The notes: generated from the sequence alone by a model not told the origin. Counted from the first letter of the stretch, positions 39,347 through 48,835 are shown. The stretch is 64,000 bases of DNA from Micromonospora sp. WMMD1128 (GCF_027497235.1 NZ_CP114902.1:5916001-5980000), one strand, 5' to 3'. A program made the numbers and translations.

Positions 39347-40654
39347 ATGGCCGGTCCCCCCGCCGCCTGGTCCAACTGGGCCGGCAACCAGCACAGCACG
39401 GCGCTTGCCACCGTGCGCCCGCGTACCGTCTCCGAGGTCGCCGACGCGGTCCGGCAGGCGGGCGCCGCCGGCCGGACGATCCGGGCGGTCGGCAGCGGCC
39501 ACTCCTTCACCGCCACCGCCGTCGCCGACGGGCACCGGCTCGACCTCGCCGACCTGGCCACCGACGTCACCGTCGACGTGGCACGTCGCCTGGTCACCGT
39601 ACCGGCCGGGATGACCCTGAACACGCTCAACGCGCTGCTCGTCGGGTACGGGCTGGCGATGCCCAACCTCGGCGACATCGACGCGCAGACCATCGCCGGC
39701 GCGCTCTCCACCGGCACCCACGGCACCGGCGCGAAACTCGGCTGCCTCTCCACCTTCGTGGCCGGGCTGACGCTCGTCACCGGCACCGGCGAGGTGCTGC
39801 GCTGCTCCGCCGACGAGCACCCCGACGTGTTCGCCGCCGCCCGGGTCGGTCTCGGCGCGGTCGGCGTGGTCGTCGAGGTCACCCTCCGCTGCGTCGACGC
39901 CTTCATGCTTCGCGCGCACGAGCGGCCGGCCGCGCTCGCCGAGGTGCTCGACGACCTGCCCGGCCTCTACGAGCGGCACGACCACGCCGAGTTCTACTGG
40001 TTTCCCTACACCGACCGGGTGCAGGTCAAGGCCAACGACCGGGTGCCCGCCGACGACCGTCCGCTGCCCCGCTGGCGCGGCTGGCTGGACGACGACTTCC
40101 TGTCCAACACCGTCTTCGCCGGGGCCTGCCGGCTGGGTCGCGCCGTGCCCGCCCTCGCCCCCAGAATCAGCGCCGTCTCCGCCCGGGCGCTCACCGAACG
40201 CATCTACACCGGCCGCTCCGACCTGGTGTTCTGCACCCCGCGCCGGGTCCGCTTCGTGGAAATGGAGTACGGGCTGCCGCGCGACGCGCTGCCCACCGCG
40301 CTTGCGGAGCTGCGCCGGATCGTCGACCGGCTGCCGTTCAAGGTGCTCTTCCCGGTCGAGGTGCGGTTCACCGCCGCCGACGACATCTGGCTGTCCCACT
40401 CCTACGGGCGGGACTCCGCCTACATCGCGGTCCACCAGTACGTCGGGATGCCGTACGAGCCGTACTTCCGCGCGTTCGAGCAGGTGGCGACCGAGCTGGG
40501 CGGCCGGCCGCACTGGGGCAAGCTGCACTGGCGCGACGCGGACTCGCTGGCCACCGCCTATCCGAAGTTCGCCGATTTCCAGACCGTCCGCACCCGCTTG
40601 GACCCCGAAAACCTCTTCAAAAACCCGTATCTGCAGCAGGTGCTGGGAACCTGA
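39347..40654 (+). CDS. FAD-dependent sugar-lactone/alditol oxidase
   Basis: 435 residues. The VAO-type FAD domain begins WSNWAGNQHSTALATVRPRT and has VGSGHSFTATAVADGHRLDL, where the His is the usual covalent FAD attachment point in alditol oxidases, and GALSTGTHGTGAKLGCLSTF. The C-terminal ALO domain contains FYWFPYTDRVQVKAN, EVRFTAADDIWLSHSYGRDS and RPHWGKLHWRDADSL. The family oxidises aldonolactones or polyols with O2. The ATG at 39347 has GAGGAG 7 nt upstream and is preferred over one six codons earlier. Probably controlled by the divergent TetR protein. Confidence 0.87.
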   Translation: MAGPPAAWSNWAGNQHSTALATVRPRTVSEVADAVRQAGAAGRTIRAVGSGHSFTATAVADGHRLDLADLATDVTVDVARRLVTVPAGMTLNTLNALLVGYGLAMPNLGDIDAQTIAGALSTGTHGTGAKLGCLSTFVAGLTLVTGTGEVLRCSADEHPDVFAAARVGLGAVGVVVEVTLRCVDAFMLRAHERPAALAEVLDDLPGLYERHDHAEFYWFPYTDRVQVKANDRVPADDRPLPRWRGWLDDDFLSNTVFAGACRLGRAVPALAPRISAVSARALTERIYTGRSDLVFCTPRRVRFVEMEYGLPRDALPTALAELRRIVDRLPFKVLFPVEVRFTAADDIWLSHSYGRDSAYIAVHQYVGMPYEPYFRAFEQVATELGGRPHWGKLHWRDADSLATAYPKFADFQTVRTRLDPENLFKNPYLQQVLGT

Positions 40655-40656
40655 CC

Positions 40657-40710
40657 CGAGATCTTGGAAGATGAGGGCCCTTCCGGGGGCCGTTTGCTTC
40701 CAAGATCTCG
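40657..40710. terminator. Shared terminator palindrome, GATCTTGGAAG family
   Basis: CGAGATCTTGGAAG (40657-40670) pairs with CTTCCAAGATCTCG (40697-40710); an inner GGCCC/GGGCC hairpin fills the loop. It separates two convergent genes. The outer arm recurs in the palindrome at 41732-41777. Confidence 0.85.
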
Positions 40711-40720
40711 GCCCTGGTCG

Positions 40721-41674
40721 TCATCCTCGCCAGCCGGCGGCCCGAAGAGCGGCAGGGATCTGGGCGATGACCGCCTCCGGTTCCGTGCGAAGGGCCCAGG
40801 AGGGGAACCGGAGGATGCGGTCGCCCTCGACCCAGAGCTCGTTCTGCCGGCGCATGTCCGCCCACGCGTGCGCCGGGTCGAGATGCTGCCCGCCGTCCAC
40901 CTCGACGTGCACCCGCCACTCCTCGAAGTAGGCGTCGAGGTAGCGTCGCCGGCCCGCGGCGTCCCGCCGGACCAACTGGCGGGTCGGTTCGGGCAGACCG
41001 GCACTGCGCACCAGACGGAGCAGGTCAAGCTCGCCCAGAGAGTGCGCACCGCCGGTCGCATCGGTGGCGGTGGACAGAATCAGCCGACGCCGGCGGACCC
41101 GCGGCATCCGGTCGAGCACCTCATGCAGGTCGTCACCGCCCACCAGCCGCTGCTGGAACGCCGCCGCCACGATGGCCCGGGCCTGGCCGTCCGAAGGCGC
41201 CCACTGGGCCGCGTCGACCACCGACCGCGCAGCCGCAGTGCGGGGCGGCTGGCCGACGTACACCACGTCCTCGTCGAGCAGGTGAGTCGTCCGGTGTGCT
41301 CGCACCCCGGCCGGCAGCGGGGCGCGCCGGCAGGTGGCCGGCAGGAGCAGGTGGACGACGCGATCCGGGAACCCGCGTAGACCACCCGCCTGGGCGGCGG
41401 TGATCCCGCCGAGCAACGCGGTCGGCCCGGCGGCCAGCACCGCGATCCAGCGGAGCTGAGCGGAACCGACCGGACCGTTGTGTGCGACGAGAACGGCACG
41501 GTGGGCTTGGCGCCAACGACCGGTGGCAACCCGGTGGCGGATCGCCTTGCGGGTGAGGTGCGCCAGCGCCTGACCGAGGCTCAGCACGTCGTCCTGCCGG
41601 AACAGCAGCCAGGTCAACTCGTCCGCGTCATCCGCCGGAAGCCTCCGACGCATGCCCGCCCACGAATCCCCCAC
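40721..41674 (-). CDS. DUF559-domain protein with AbiEi-like N-terminus
   Basis: 317 residues. The N-terminal part has the winged-helix layout of AbiEi-type antitoxins (LFRQDDVLSLGQALAHLTRK, AIRHRVATGRWRQAHRAVLV, ITAAQAGGLRGFP). The C-terminal part is a DUF559/Vsr-like nuclease fold with RYLDAYFEEWRVHVEVDGGQ, HLDPAHAWADMRRQNELWVE and RILRFPSWALRTEPEAV, the D-x(n)-E-V-D-G core of the endonuclease family. Such solitary genes are very common in actinobacteria and their role is unknown; no partner AbiEii toxin is adjacent. The GTG at 41674 or the ATG at 41653 may start it. Related palindromes flank the gene. Confidence 0.75.
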   Translation of the reverse strand: MGDSWAGMRRRLPADDADELTWLLFRQDDVLSLGQALAHLTRKAIRHRVATGRWRQAHRAVLVAHNGPVGSAQLRWIAVLAAGPTALLGGITAAQAGGLRGFPDRVVHLLLPATCRRAPLPAGVRAHRTTHLLDEDVVYVGQPPRTAAARSVVDAAQWAPSDGQARAIVAAAFQQRLVGGDDLHEVLDRMPRVRRRRLILSTATDATGGAHSLGELDLLRLVRSAGLPEPTRQLVRRDAAGRRRYLDAYFEEWRVHVEVDGGQHLDPAHAWADMRRQNELWVEGDRILRFPSWALRTEPEAVIAQIPAALRAAGWRG

Positions 41675-41731
41675 CCGTCCAACCCTGCCCGCTCGGGTGC
41701 CGGCTGCGCCGCCCCTGTGGACAACCGCGAG

Positions 41732-41777
41732 ATCTTGGAAGTTACCGGCCCCTCTGAGGGCCGGTAACTTCCAAGAT
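41732..41777. terminator. 20-bp palindrome terminating topA
   Basis: The arm starting ATCTTGGAAGTTACCGGCCC at 41732 is matched exactly by the complement ending at 41777, loop 6 nt. It is adjacent to the topA stop (41778). Confidence 0.9.
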
Positions 41778-44612
41778 TCACTCCTTCGGGGTTGAGGTCG
41801 CCTTCTTCGGAGGCGCCTTCTTGGCGGGGGCCTTCTTCGCCGTCGCCTTCGTGGCCTTGGCCGCCGTGGTCTTCTTCGCGGCGGTGGTCTTCTTGGCGGG
41901 GGCGGCCTTCTTGGTGGCCTTCTTCTTGGGGGCGGGGCCCTTCGCGCGCTTCTCGGCGAGCATCTCGGACGCCTCCGCCAACGTCAGCTCCTCCGGCGTC
42001 TGCCCGCGCCGCAGCGACGCGTTGAACTCCCCGTCCGTCACGTACGGTCCGAAGCGCCCATCCTTGATCACCAGCGGCTTCTCGGTGAGCGGGTCGGCGC
42101 CCATCTCCCGCAGCGGCGGGGCGGCGGCCCGGCGCTGGCGGGTCTTCGGGGCGGCCAGCAGCGCCAGCGCCTCGTCGAGCGTGACGGTGAACATCTTGTC
42201 TTCCGAGTCCAGCGAGCGGAACTCGTCACCGCGCTTGACGTACGGGCCGTAGCGGCCGTTGTTGGCGAAGACCTCGACGCCGTCCGGGGCCACGCCCACC
42301 AGCCGGGGCAGGCTGAGCAGCCGCAACGCCTGTTCCAGGGTGAGGCTGTCCGGCGACTGCGAGCGCAGCAACGACGACTTCCGCTCGCCGCTCGCCACGT
42401 ACGGGCCGAAGCGGCCGGACTTGAGCAGGATCGGCTCGCCGGTCGACGGGTCGTCGCCGAGCTTGCGCTCGCCCCCGCCACCGAGGAACAGCTCGTGCAC
42501 CTTCTCCGGGGTCAGCTCGTCGGGGGCCAGGCCCTCCGGGATCGGCGCCCGGTCGCCCTGCGAGCCGCCCTCCTCACCCTCGCCCTCCCCGGAGGCCGAG
42601 CCGGACGCCGACGCCGAGCCCGAGCCCGACGCCGAGCCGGGCAACGCCCGTTGCAGGTAGGGCCCGTACCGGCCGACCCGGACGACGACCTCGCGCCCCT
42701 CGTCGTCGGTGTGCAGCGGGATCGAGTTGACGCTGCGCGCGTCGATCTCGCTGAGGTTCTCGGTGACCAGCTTCTTCAGCCCGCCGGCGTGCGCGATGGC
42801 CTGGTCGCCGGCACCGTTGGCGCTGCCGAAGTAGAAGGAGGTGAGGAAGTCGACCGCGGCGTGGTCACCGCCGGCGATCTCGTCCAGCTCGTTCTCCATG
42901 CTCGCGGTGAAGTCATAGTCGATCAGGCGCGGGTAGTGCCGTTCCATCAGCCCGATCACGGCGAACGCGAGGAACGTGGGGATCATCGCCTGGCCGCGCT
43001 TGTTGACGTACCCGCGGTCCTGGATGGTCTGCATGATCGAGGCGTACGTGGACGGGCGGCCGATGCCCAGCTCTTCAAGCGCCTTGACCAGCGACGCCTC
43101 GGTGTAGCGCGACGGCGGCTGGGTGTGGTGGCCCTGCGCGGCCAGCTCGTCGGCGGTCAGCGGCTGGTCCTTGACCAGCGTGGGCAGCCGCCGCTCGGCG
43201 TCCTCCGCCTCGGCGTTCTCGTCGTCGCTCGACTCGACGTACGCGCGCAGGAAGCCCGGGTCGGTGATGGTCTTGCCGGTGGCGCCGAAGTCGGCCTCCT
43301 CCTGCGCCGACGAGACCGCGCGGATGCGCACGGACACGCTGGAGCCGACCGCGTCGGTCATCTGCGAGGCGATGGTGCGCCGCCAGATCAGCTCGTAGAG
43401 CTTGAACTCGTCGCCGGACAGCTCCCGGGCCACGTCGCCGGGGGTGCGGAAGTTGTCGCCGGCCGGACGGATCGCCTCGTGCGCCTCCTGCGCGTTCTTC
43501 ACCTTGCCGGTGTAGCGGCGCGGCTCCGGCGGCACGCTGCGCTCGCCGTACAGCTCGACGATCTGCCGGCGGGCCGCGGCGATGGCGGTCTCCGACAGGT
43601 TCACCGAGTCGGTACGCATGTAGGTGATGTAGCCGTTCTCGTAGAGCCGCTGCGCGGTGCGCATCGTCTGCTGGGACGAGAACCGCAGCTTGCGGGCCGC
43701 CTCCTGCTGGAGCGTGGAGGTGATGAACGGCGCGTACGGGCGGCGGCGGTAGGGCTTCTCCTCGACCCGGGTGACGGTGAACGGCCGGTCCGCCAGGCGG
43801 GCCGCCAGCCCCCTGGCCCCGCCCTCGTCGAGGTGCACCACACCCGCGCCGGCCCTGACCCGACCCGTGGTCGGCTCGAAGTCCTTGCCGGTGGCGATCC
43901 GGTCGCCGTTCAGCGCGACGAGCGTGGCGTTGAACGTGCGCGGGCCCTCGCCCGGCTTCGCCACCGCCAGGGTGGCCAGGATGTCCCAGTATTCGGCGGT
44001 GCGGAACGCCATCCGCTGGCGTTCCCGCTCGACCACGATCCGGGTCGCCACGGACTGCACCCGGCCCGCCGAGAGCTTCGGCATGACCTTCTTCCACAGC
44101 ACCGGGGAGACCTCGTAGCCGTAGAGCCGGTCCAGGATGCGCCGGGCCTCCTGGGCGTCGACCAGGTCACGGTCGATCTCCCGCGGGTTGGCGACCGCGG
44201 CCTGGATGGCCGGCTTGGTGATCTCGTGGAAGACCATCCGCTTGACCGGCACCTTGGGCTTGAGCGTCTCCACCAGGTGCCAGGCGATCGCCTCGCCCTC
44301 GCGGTCCTCATCCGTGGCCAGGAAGATCTCGTCGACCTCCTTGGCCAGCTTCACCAGCTTGCTGATCTGCTGGCGGCGGTCGGCGGAGACCACGTAGAGG
44401 GCGTGGAAGCCGTTGTCGACGTCGACGCCGAGCCGCGCCCACGGCTCGCCCTTGTACTTCGCCGGCACGTCGGCGGCGTTACGGGGCAGGTCCCGGACGT
44501 GGCCGAAGCTGGCCTCCACGACGTACCCCGGGCCGAGGTAGCCCGAGATCGTCTTGGCCTTCGCCGGTGACTCGACGATGACCAGACGGGTGGTTCCAGC
44601 GTTGCTCGGCAC
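41778..44612 (-). CDS. topA: DNA topoisomerase I
   Basis: 944 residues. TOPRIM domain: TTRLVIVESPAKAKTISGYL and LATDEDREGEAIAWH (Asp101, Asp103). Catalytic Tyr331 is in GYITYMRTDSVNLS. The C-terminus has no zinc fingers but several Topo_C repeats (KSGRFGPYVASGER, NNGRYGPYVKRGDE, KDGRFGPYVTDGEF), a Ser/Gly/Glu linker and a Lys/Ala-rich tail of about 55 residues typical of actinobacterial enzymes and important for processivity. The enzyme relaxes negative supercoils. The GTG at 44610-44612 has GGGGAGA upstream. In Micromonospora and Streptomyces it also lies close to tmk. Confidence 0.95.
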   Translation of the reverse strand: MPSNAGTTRLVIVESPAKAKTISGYLGPGYVVEASFGHVRDLPRNAADVPAKYKGEPWARLGVDVDNGFHALYVVSADRRQQISKLVKLAKEVDEIFLATDEDREGEAIAWHLVETLKPKVPVKRMVFHEITKPAIQAAVANPREIDRDLVDAQEARRILDRLYGYEVSPVLWKKVMPKLSAGRVQSVATRIVVERERQRMAFRTAEYWDILATLAVAKPGEGPRTFNATLVALNGDRIATGKDFEPTTGRVRAGAGVVHLDEGGARGLAARLADRPFTVTRVEEKPYRRRPYAPFITSTLQQEAARKLRFSSQQTMRTAQRLYENGYITYMRTDSVNLSETAIAAARRQIVELYGERSVPPEPRRYTGKVKNAQEAHEAIRPAGDNFRTPGDVARELSGDEFKLYELIWRRTIASQMTDAVGSSVSVRIRAVSSAQEEADFGATGKTITDPGFLRAYVESSDDENAEAEDAERRLPTLVKDQPLTADELAAQGHHTQPPSRYTEASLVKALEELGIGRPSTYASIMQTIQDRGYVNKRGQAMIPTFLAFAVIGLMERHYPRLIDYDFTASMENELDEIAGGDHAAVDFLTSFYFGSANGAGDQAIAHAGGLKKLVTENLSEIDARSVNSIPLHTDDEGREVVVRVGRYGPYLQRALPGSASGSGSASASGSASGEGEGEEGGSQGDRAPIPEGLAPDELTPEKVHELFLGGGGERKLGDDPSTGEPILLKSGRFGPYVASGERKSSLLRSQSPDSLTLEQALRLLSLPRLVGVAPDGVEVFANNGRYGPYVKRGDEFRSLDSEDKMFTVTLDEALALLAAPKTRQRRAAAPPLREMGADPLTEKPLVIKDGRFGPYVTDGEFNASLRRGQTPEELTLAEASEMLAEKRAKGPAPKKKATKKAAPAKKTTAAKKTTAAKATKATAKKAPAKKAPPKKATSTPKE

Positions 44613-44954
44613 GTCTCTCCCCGACCTCACTCCTACGCCATGCCCGCTTCGGGCCGTGCTGCACCGTCCGGACCGCCGATGGCCCGGACGTCCAACGTAA
44701 CGCGCCGCCCGCGTTCCGGGTTTCGTGGGCGGCAGACGGGCCGCCTTCCGGGCGACAGTCGGCCGAACCCTGCCGGACGGCGCCACCGTACACCGTGGGT
44801 AGGGCGCCAGGCGTGTCACTGTGACGATCACGGACCCCCGGCGGAGGTGACGCCCGTCGTTTTCCTGCGCAAATCGCCGCCCGGCCGGTCCGCGATCGGA
44901 CAGTCGGTGGTCAACCGTGCGGGCCCGGCCGGTCCGCGACCGGACAGTCGGTGG
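44613..44954. other. Intergenic region upstream of topA
   Basis: The 342 nt contain the topA promoter region and, at the far end, the 44-bp direct repeat described separately. I see no credible gene; the open frames that cross it are antisense or Arg/Pro-rich. No clear -10/-35 pair stands out. Confidence 0.5.
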
Positions 44955-44970
44955 TCAACCGTGCGGGCCC
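44883..44970. repeat. 44-bp tandem duplication over the 3' end of the gene at 44955
   Basis: Two adjacent copies (44883-44926 and 44927-44970) of a unit containing GGACAGTCGGTGGTCAACCG differ at one base. The right copy includes the stop codon and last codons of the minus-strand gene; the left copy is a non-coding duplicate just beyond it. Confidence 0.8.
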
Positions 44971-45563
44971 GGCCAGGTCGCGACCGGCGCGGCCGGGGGC
45001 CGCTCCCCGACCAACTCGGCGAGCCGGGTCATCCGCCGGCCACCGATCCGGTACGCGGGCCCGCCGTCCTCGGGCTCGACGAACGCGGCCGGCAGCCCCA
45101 CCGCGGCCAGCGCGGCGCGCACCGCCGGCCAGCACTGCTCGTCGGCCGGGCCGAGCCGGAGCCGGAACCCGGCCGGCTCGGCGGCACCGGCGGCGGCGAC
45201 CCAGAGCCGCAGCCGCCGCCCGTCGAGGTGGAACCGGGCCGGTGGCCGCTTCGCCGTGCCGCGCAGCCAGGCCCGGGCCAGCGGGGCCAGCGTGGTCGCG
45301 TACGCGGTGCGCACCCGGTGCCGGCCGTCCGCGGTCGGCTCCCAGCTCGCCGGCACGCCCCGGGCGGCCATCTCGGCCACCAGCACGTGCACCCGCCAGG
45401 CGGCGTCCACCACCACGGAGAGCCGGGCCGTGCCGCCCATCCGCACCACCTCCCCCGGCCCGGCGAGCAGGCCGGCGAGGTCCGCCAGCGAGGGATCGGC
45501 CGCCTCGGTGGAGAACAGCGAGGGCTGGCGGGCCGGGTTCGGGGTGGGAGGGGTCAGCGACAC
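44955..45563 (-). CDS. Conserved hypothetical protein
   Basis: 202 residues: RQPSLFSTEAADPSLADLAG, LLAGPGEVVRMGGTARLSVV, VDAAWRVHVLVAEMAARGVP and RFHLDGRRLRLWVAAAGAAE. A mixed alpha/beta protein found next to topA in many actinobacteria, without known function. The GTG at 45561-45563 overlaps the lipoprotein gene by 10 nt. The last codons lie in a 44-bp tandem duplication. Confidence 0.75.
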   Translation of the reverse strand: MSLTPPTPNPARQPSLFSTEAADPSLADLAGLLAGPGEVVRMGGTARLSVVVDAAWRVHVLVAEMAARGVPASWEPTADGRHRVRTAYATTLAPLARAWLRGTAKRPPARFHLDGRRLRLWVAAAGAAEPAGFRLRLGPADEQCWPAVRAALAAVGLPAAFVEPEDGGPAYRIGGRRMTRLAELVGERPPAAPVATWPGPHG

Positions 45564-46093
45564 TCCGGGACCTCGTCGAAGGCCTCTTTGAGCTCGGGTG
45601 AGTTGAGCTTGCTGGTGTCCAGCGCGCTCGCGTCGTACTCCTTGTTCAGCGTGTCCACGGCGGCGCGCACGCCGTCGTAGAACGGGCCGGCCTGGGCGGT
45701 GTCGAGCCCGTCGATGGTGGTCCGGGCCCGCCCGTACGCGTCGCGCATCTTGCCGAGCGAACCCTGGAACCCGGCGGAGACGTCGCTGCCGCGCTCCACC
45801 TCGGGCACGCCCGCCTCCTCGACCTTGCGCCGGGCCGTCTCGCTCGCCTGCTCGGCGCCGGAGAAGAGCCGCACCAGGTTCTCCTTGGCCTGCGCCGGGG
45901 TGGTCTGCGCGGTCATCTGCTGCTGGGTGCTGCTGGTCAGCTTGGAGATCTCCGCGCGCCACGGCGTGAGCGCCTGGCAGACCGAGGCGGCCCAGGCCCG
46001 CGGGCTGGGGCCGCCGCACCCGGCGACGACGAGGACCAGCGTGGCCAGGACCACCGTGAGCTTTCCGGCGGTTGCCGCCCGGCACGTACGCAT
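45554..46093 (-). CDS. Lipoprotein
   Basis: 179 residues. A signal peptide ending in a lipobox (TVVLATLVLVVAGCGG) anchors it to the membrane. The mature part is helical, with SVCQALTPWRAEISKLTSST, then EQASETARRKVEEAGVPEVE and ELKEAFDEVPECR, and two further Cys that may form a disulphide. Surface-exposed, function unknown. The ATG at 46091-46093 is used; a GTG 12 codons earlier is in frame but extends the signal peptide unnaturally. Confidence 0.8.
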   Translation of the reverse strand: MRTCRAATAGKLTVVLATLVLVVAGCGGPSPRAWAASVCQALTPWRAEISKLTSSTQQQMTAQTTPAQAKENLVRLFSGAEQASETARRKVEEAGVPEVERGSDVSAGFQGSLGKMRDAYGRARTTIDGLDTAQAGPFYDGVRAAVDTLNKEYDASALDTSKLNSPELKEAFDEVPECR

Positions 46094-46189
46094 GCGTTGC
46101 AGCGTACGACCTCCGGGTGGAACCGCCACCGGTCAGGTTTCGTGCGGTTCCCGGCCGACCTGCGGGCCGGCCGGGAACCGTCACGTCGA

Positions 46190-48541
46190 TCAGGCGCTCA
46201 CCGTCTCCGGGTGCTGGTCCGGGGTGCCCGCGCCGGTGTCGTCCGAGTCGGACATGGCCACGCCCTTGCGCTTGCTGAACACCACCGCGGCGGCGATGAC
46301 GAGCGCGGCCACCACGGCGATCGTGATGCGCAGCGGGGTGTTCTTGTCGTCGCCCACGCTCCAGGCCACCACGGCCGGCGCGATCAGCAGCGAGACCAGG
46401 TTCATCACCTTGATCAGCGGGTTGATCGCCGGGCCGGCGGTGTCCTTGAACGGGTCACCGACGGTGTCACCGATGACGGTGGCGGAGTGCGCGTCGGAGC
46501 CCTTGCCGCCGTACGCGCCGTCCTCCACCAGCTTCTTGCCGTTGTCCCAGGCGCCGCCGGAGTTGGCCAGGAAGACCGCCATCAGCGTGCCCGCGCCGAT
46601 CGCACCGGCCAGGTACGCGGCCAGCGCGCCCGGGCCGAGGCCGAAGCCGACCGCGATCGGGGCCAGGATGGCCAGCAGGCCGGGGGTCATCAGCTCGCGC
46701 TGCGCGTCCCGGGTGCAGATGTCCACGACCTTGCCGTACTCGGGCCGCTGGGTGCGGTCCATGATGCCTGGCAGCTCGCGGAACTGCCGGCGTACCTCCA
46801 TCACCACGGCGCCGGCCGAGCGGGAGACCGCGTTGATGGCCAGGCCGGAGAAGAGGAAGACCACCGCCGCGCCGATGATCAGGCCGACCAGGTTGCGCGG
46901 GTTGGCCACGTTCAGCGAGTTGAGGATCTCGGTGCCGACGTCGCCCACACCCGCGTCGGAGTACGAGGTCCGCAGCGTGTCGGTGTACGAGCCGAACAGC
47001 GCGGTGGCGGCCAGCACCGCGGTGGCGATCGCGATGCCCTTGGTGATCGCCTTGGTGGTGTTGCCGACCGCGTCCAGCTCGGTGAGCGTCCGCGCGCCGT
47101 GCTCGTCGATGTCGCCGGACATCTCGGCCACGCCCTGCGCGTTGTCGGAGATCGGGCCGAACGTGTCCATCGCGACGATGACGCCGACGGTGGTGAGCAG
47201 GCCGGTGCCGGCAAGCGCGACCGCGAACAGCGACAGCGTGATCGAGCTGCCGCCGAGCAGGAACGCGCCGAAGACGCCGGCGCCGATCAGCAGCGCCGAG
47301 TAGACCGCCGACTCCAGGCCGATGCTGATGCCGGCCAGGATGACGGTGGCGGCGCCGGTCTGCGAGCTCTTGCCGATGTCCTGTACCGGGCGCCTGTTGG
47401 TCTCGGTGAAGTAGCCGGTGAGCGCCTGGATCGCGGCGGCCAGCACGATGCCGATCACGACCGCGCCGATGGCCACCAGCCGCGGGTTGCGGTCGACGTC
47501 GGTCAGCCCGCCCTCCAGCTCGCCGAACGTCGCCGGCAGGTACGCGAACGCCGCGACCGCCACGAGCACCGCGGCGATCACCGCGGAGAGGTAGAAGGCC
47601 CGGTTGATCGCGGTGAGGCCGTTGCGGTCGCTGGTGCGCAGCCGGGTGATGAAGACACCGACGATCGCGACGAGCACGCCGATGGTGGAGATGATCAGCG
47701 GGAAGACCAGGCCGTCCTCGCCGAACGCGGCCCGGCCCAGGATCAGCGCCGCGACGAGCGTGACCGCGTACGACTCGAAGAGGTCGGCGGCCATGCCGGC
47801 GCAGTCGCCGACGTTGTCGCCCACGTTGTCGGCGATGGTGGCGGCGTTGCGCGGGTCGTCCTCCGGGATGCCCTGCTCGACCTTGCCGACCAGGTCGGCG
47901 CCGACGTCGGCGGCCTTGGTGAAGATGCCGCCGCCGACCCGCATGAACATGGCGAGCAGCGCGGCGCCGAAGCCGAAGCCCTCCAGCACGGTCGGCGCGT
48001 CACCCCGGAACAGGATGACGACGAGCGCCGCGCCGAACAGGCCGAGGCCGACGGTGAGGAAGCCGACCACGCCGCCGGTGCGGAAGGCGATCTTCATGGC
48101 GCCCTCGCGCCCGCCTTCCCGCTCCCGGGCGGCGGCGGCGACCCGCAGGTTGGCGCGGGTGGCCAGCCACATGCCGGCGCCGCCGATGAACGCGCTGAAC
48201 AGCGCACCCACCACGAAGAACGCCGACCGGCCGATCTTCACCAGCGTCTGGTTGCCGTCGGTGTCGTGCACCGGCAGCAGGAACAGCAGCACGACGGCGA
48301 TCACCACGAAGATCGCCAGGGTGCGGAACTGCCGCAGCAGGTACGCCGACGCGCCCTCCTGCACCGCCCCGGAGATCTCCTGCATGTTTGTGGTTCCCGT
48401 ACCGGCTGCCAGTACCGCCTTGGTCAAGGCGGCGGCGAAGACGAGCGCCACCAGCGCGATGACCGCGGCGATGACGACGTACGTCACGTTGGCTCCGGTA
48501 AGGGACAGTGCGCCGCCGTCGGCGGCCAAGGTCCCGGACAT
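46190..48541 (-). CDS. hppA: Membrane H+-translocating pyrophosphatase, K+-independent type
   Basis: 783 residues with about 16 membrane helices. Signature motifs: DVGADLVGKVEQGIPEDDPR, NAATIADNVGDNVGDCAGMA, DTFGPISDNAQGVAEMSGDI and DAVGNTTKAITKGIAIATAV, plus KGSDAHSATVIGDTVGDPFK. The Lys in GNTTKAITKG is the marker of K+-independent enzymes (K+-dependent ones have Ala). It couples pyrophosphate hydrolysis to proton export. The ATG has AGGAGGACACAG upstream. Synteny with Streptomyces hppA is kept. Confidence 0.95.
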   Translation of the reverse strand: MSGTLAADGGALSLTGANVTYVVIAAVIALVALVFAAALTKAVLAAGTGTTNMQEISGAVQEGASAYLLRQFRTLAIFVVIAVVLLFLLPVHDTDGNQTLVKIGRSAFFVVGALFSAFIGGAGMWLATRANLRVAAAAREREGGREGAMKIAFRTGGVVGFLTVGLGLFGAALVVILFRGDAPTVLEGFGFGAALLAMFMRVGGGIFTKAADVGADLVGKVEQGIPEDDPRNAATIADNVGDNVGDCAGMAADLFESYAVTLVAALILGRAAFGEDGLVFPLIISTIGVLVAIVGVFITRLRTSDRNGLTAINRAFYLSAVIAAVLVAVAAFAYLPATFGELEGGLTDVDRNPRLVAIGAVVIGIVLAAAIQALTGYFTETNRRPVQDIGKSSQTGAATVILAGISIGLESAVYSALLIGAGVFGAFLLGGSSITLSLFAVALAGTGLLTTVGVIVAMDTFGPISDNAQGVAEMSGDIDEHGARTLTELDAVGNTTKAITKGIAIATAVLAATALFGSYTDTLRTSYSDAGVGDVGTEILNSLNVANPRNLVGLIIGAAVVFLFSGLAINAVSRSAGAVVMEVRRQFRELPGIMDRTQRPEYGKVVDICTRDAQRELMTPGLLAILAPIAVGFGLGPGALAAYLAGAIGAGTLMAVFLANSGGAWDNGKKLVEDGAYGGKGSDAHSATVIGDTVGDPFKDTAGPAINPLIKVMNLVSLLIAPAVVAWSVGDDKNTPLRITIAVVAALVIAAAVVFSKRKGVAMSDSDDTGAGTPDQHPETVSA

Positions 48542-48789
48542 CTGTGTCCTCCTGTACCGAACACTCGCGTCGGCTCGTGGAGACGCACGGGCCGACGCCT
48601 GGAAGCGAACTCGCCAGCGCGCGCCATCCACCCGGTCCCGCTGGCTGCGGGGAGCGACCACTTGCTGACAACCCGGGTACTGTAGCCCTCCGGCGTGGTG
48701 AGGGTCACATCGAGGGGCCACCCGCCGCCGATGATCTTCGTAACTGTGTTAGGCGAGGAAATCTGATATATGGGCCGGTCAACACGACG

Positions 48790-48822
48790 AGGCCGCGCCC
48801 CCCCGGGCGGGGAACGCGGCCT
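48790..48822 (-). terminator. Terminator of the bldG pair
   Basis: AGGCCGCG (48790-48797) pairs with CGCGGCCT (48815-48822), with C-run/G-run pairing inside. It follows the stop of the anti-sigma gene (48836) by 13 nt. The rest of the 294-nt region up to the hppA start carries the hppA leader. Confidence 0.7.
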
Positions 48823-48835
48823 GCGGGAGGAACGG

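Noticed and set aside
42495..44570. 691-codon plus-strand open frame
   Set aside because: Antisense to topA, which has intact catalytic motifs; composition is that of a shadow frame.
44613..44954. Riboswitch or leader RNA upstream of topA
   Set aside because: I could not find a conserved motif or a transcription-terminating fold; only a short tandem duplication.
46097..48685. 862-codon plus-strand open frame
   Set aside because: Antisense to hppA; low-complexity Arg/Gly/Asp/His repeats and no start context.
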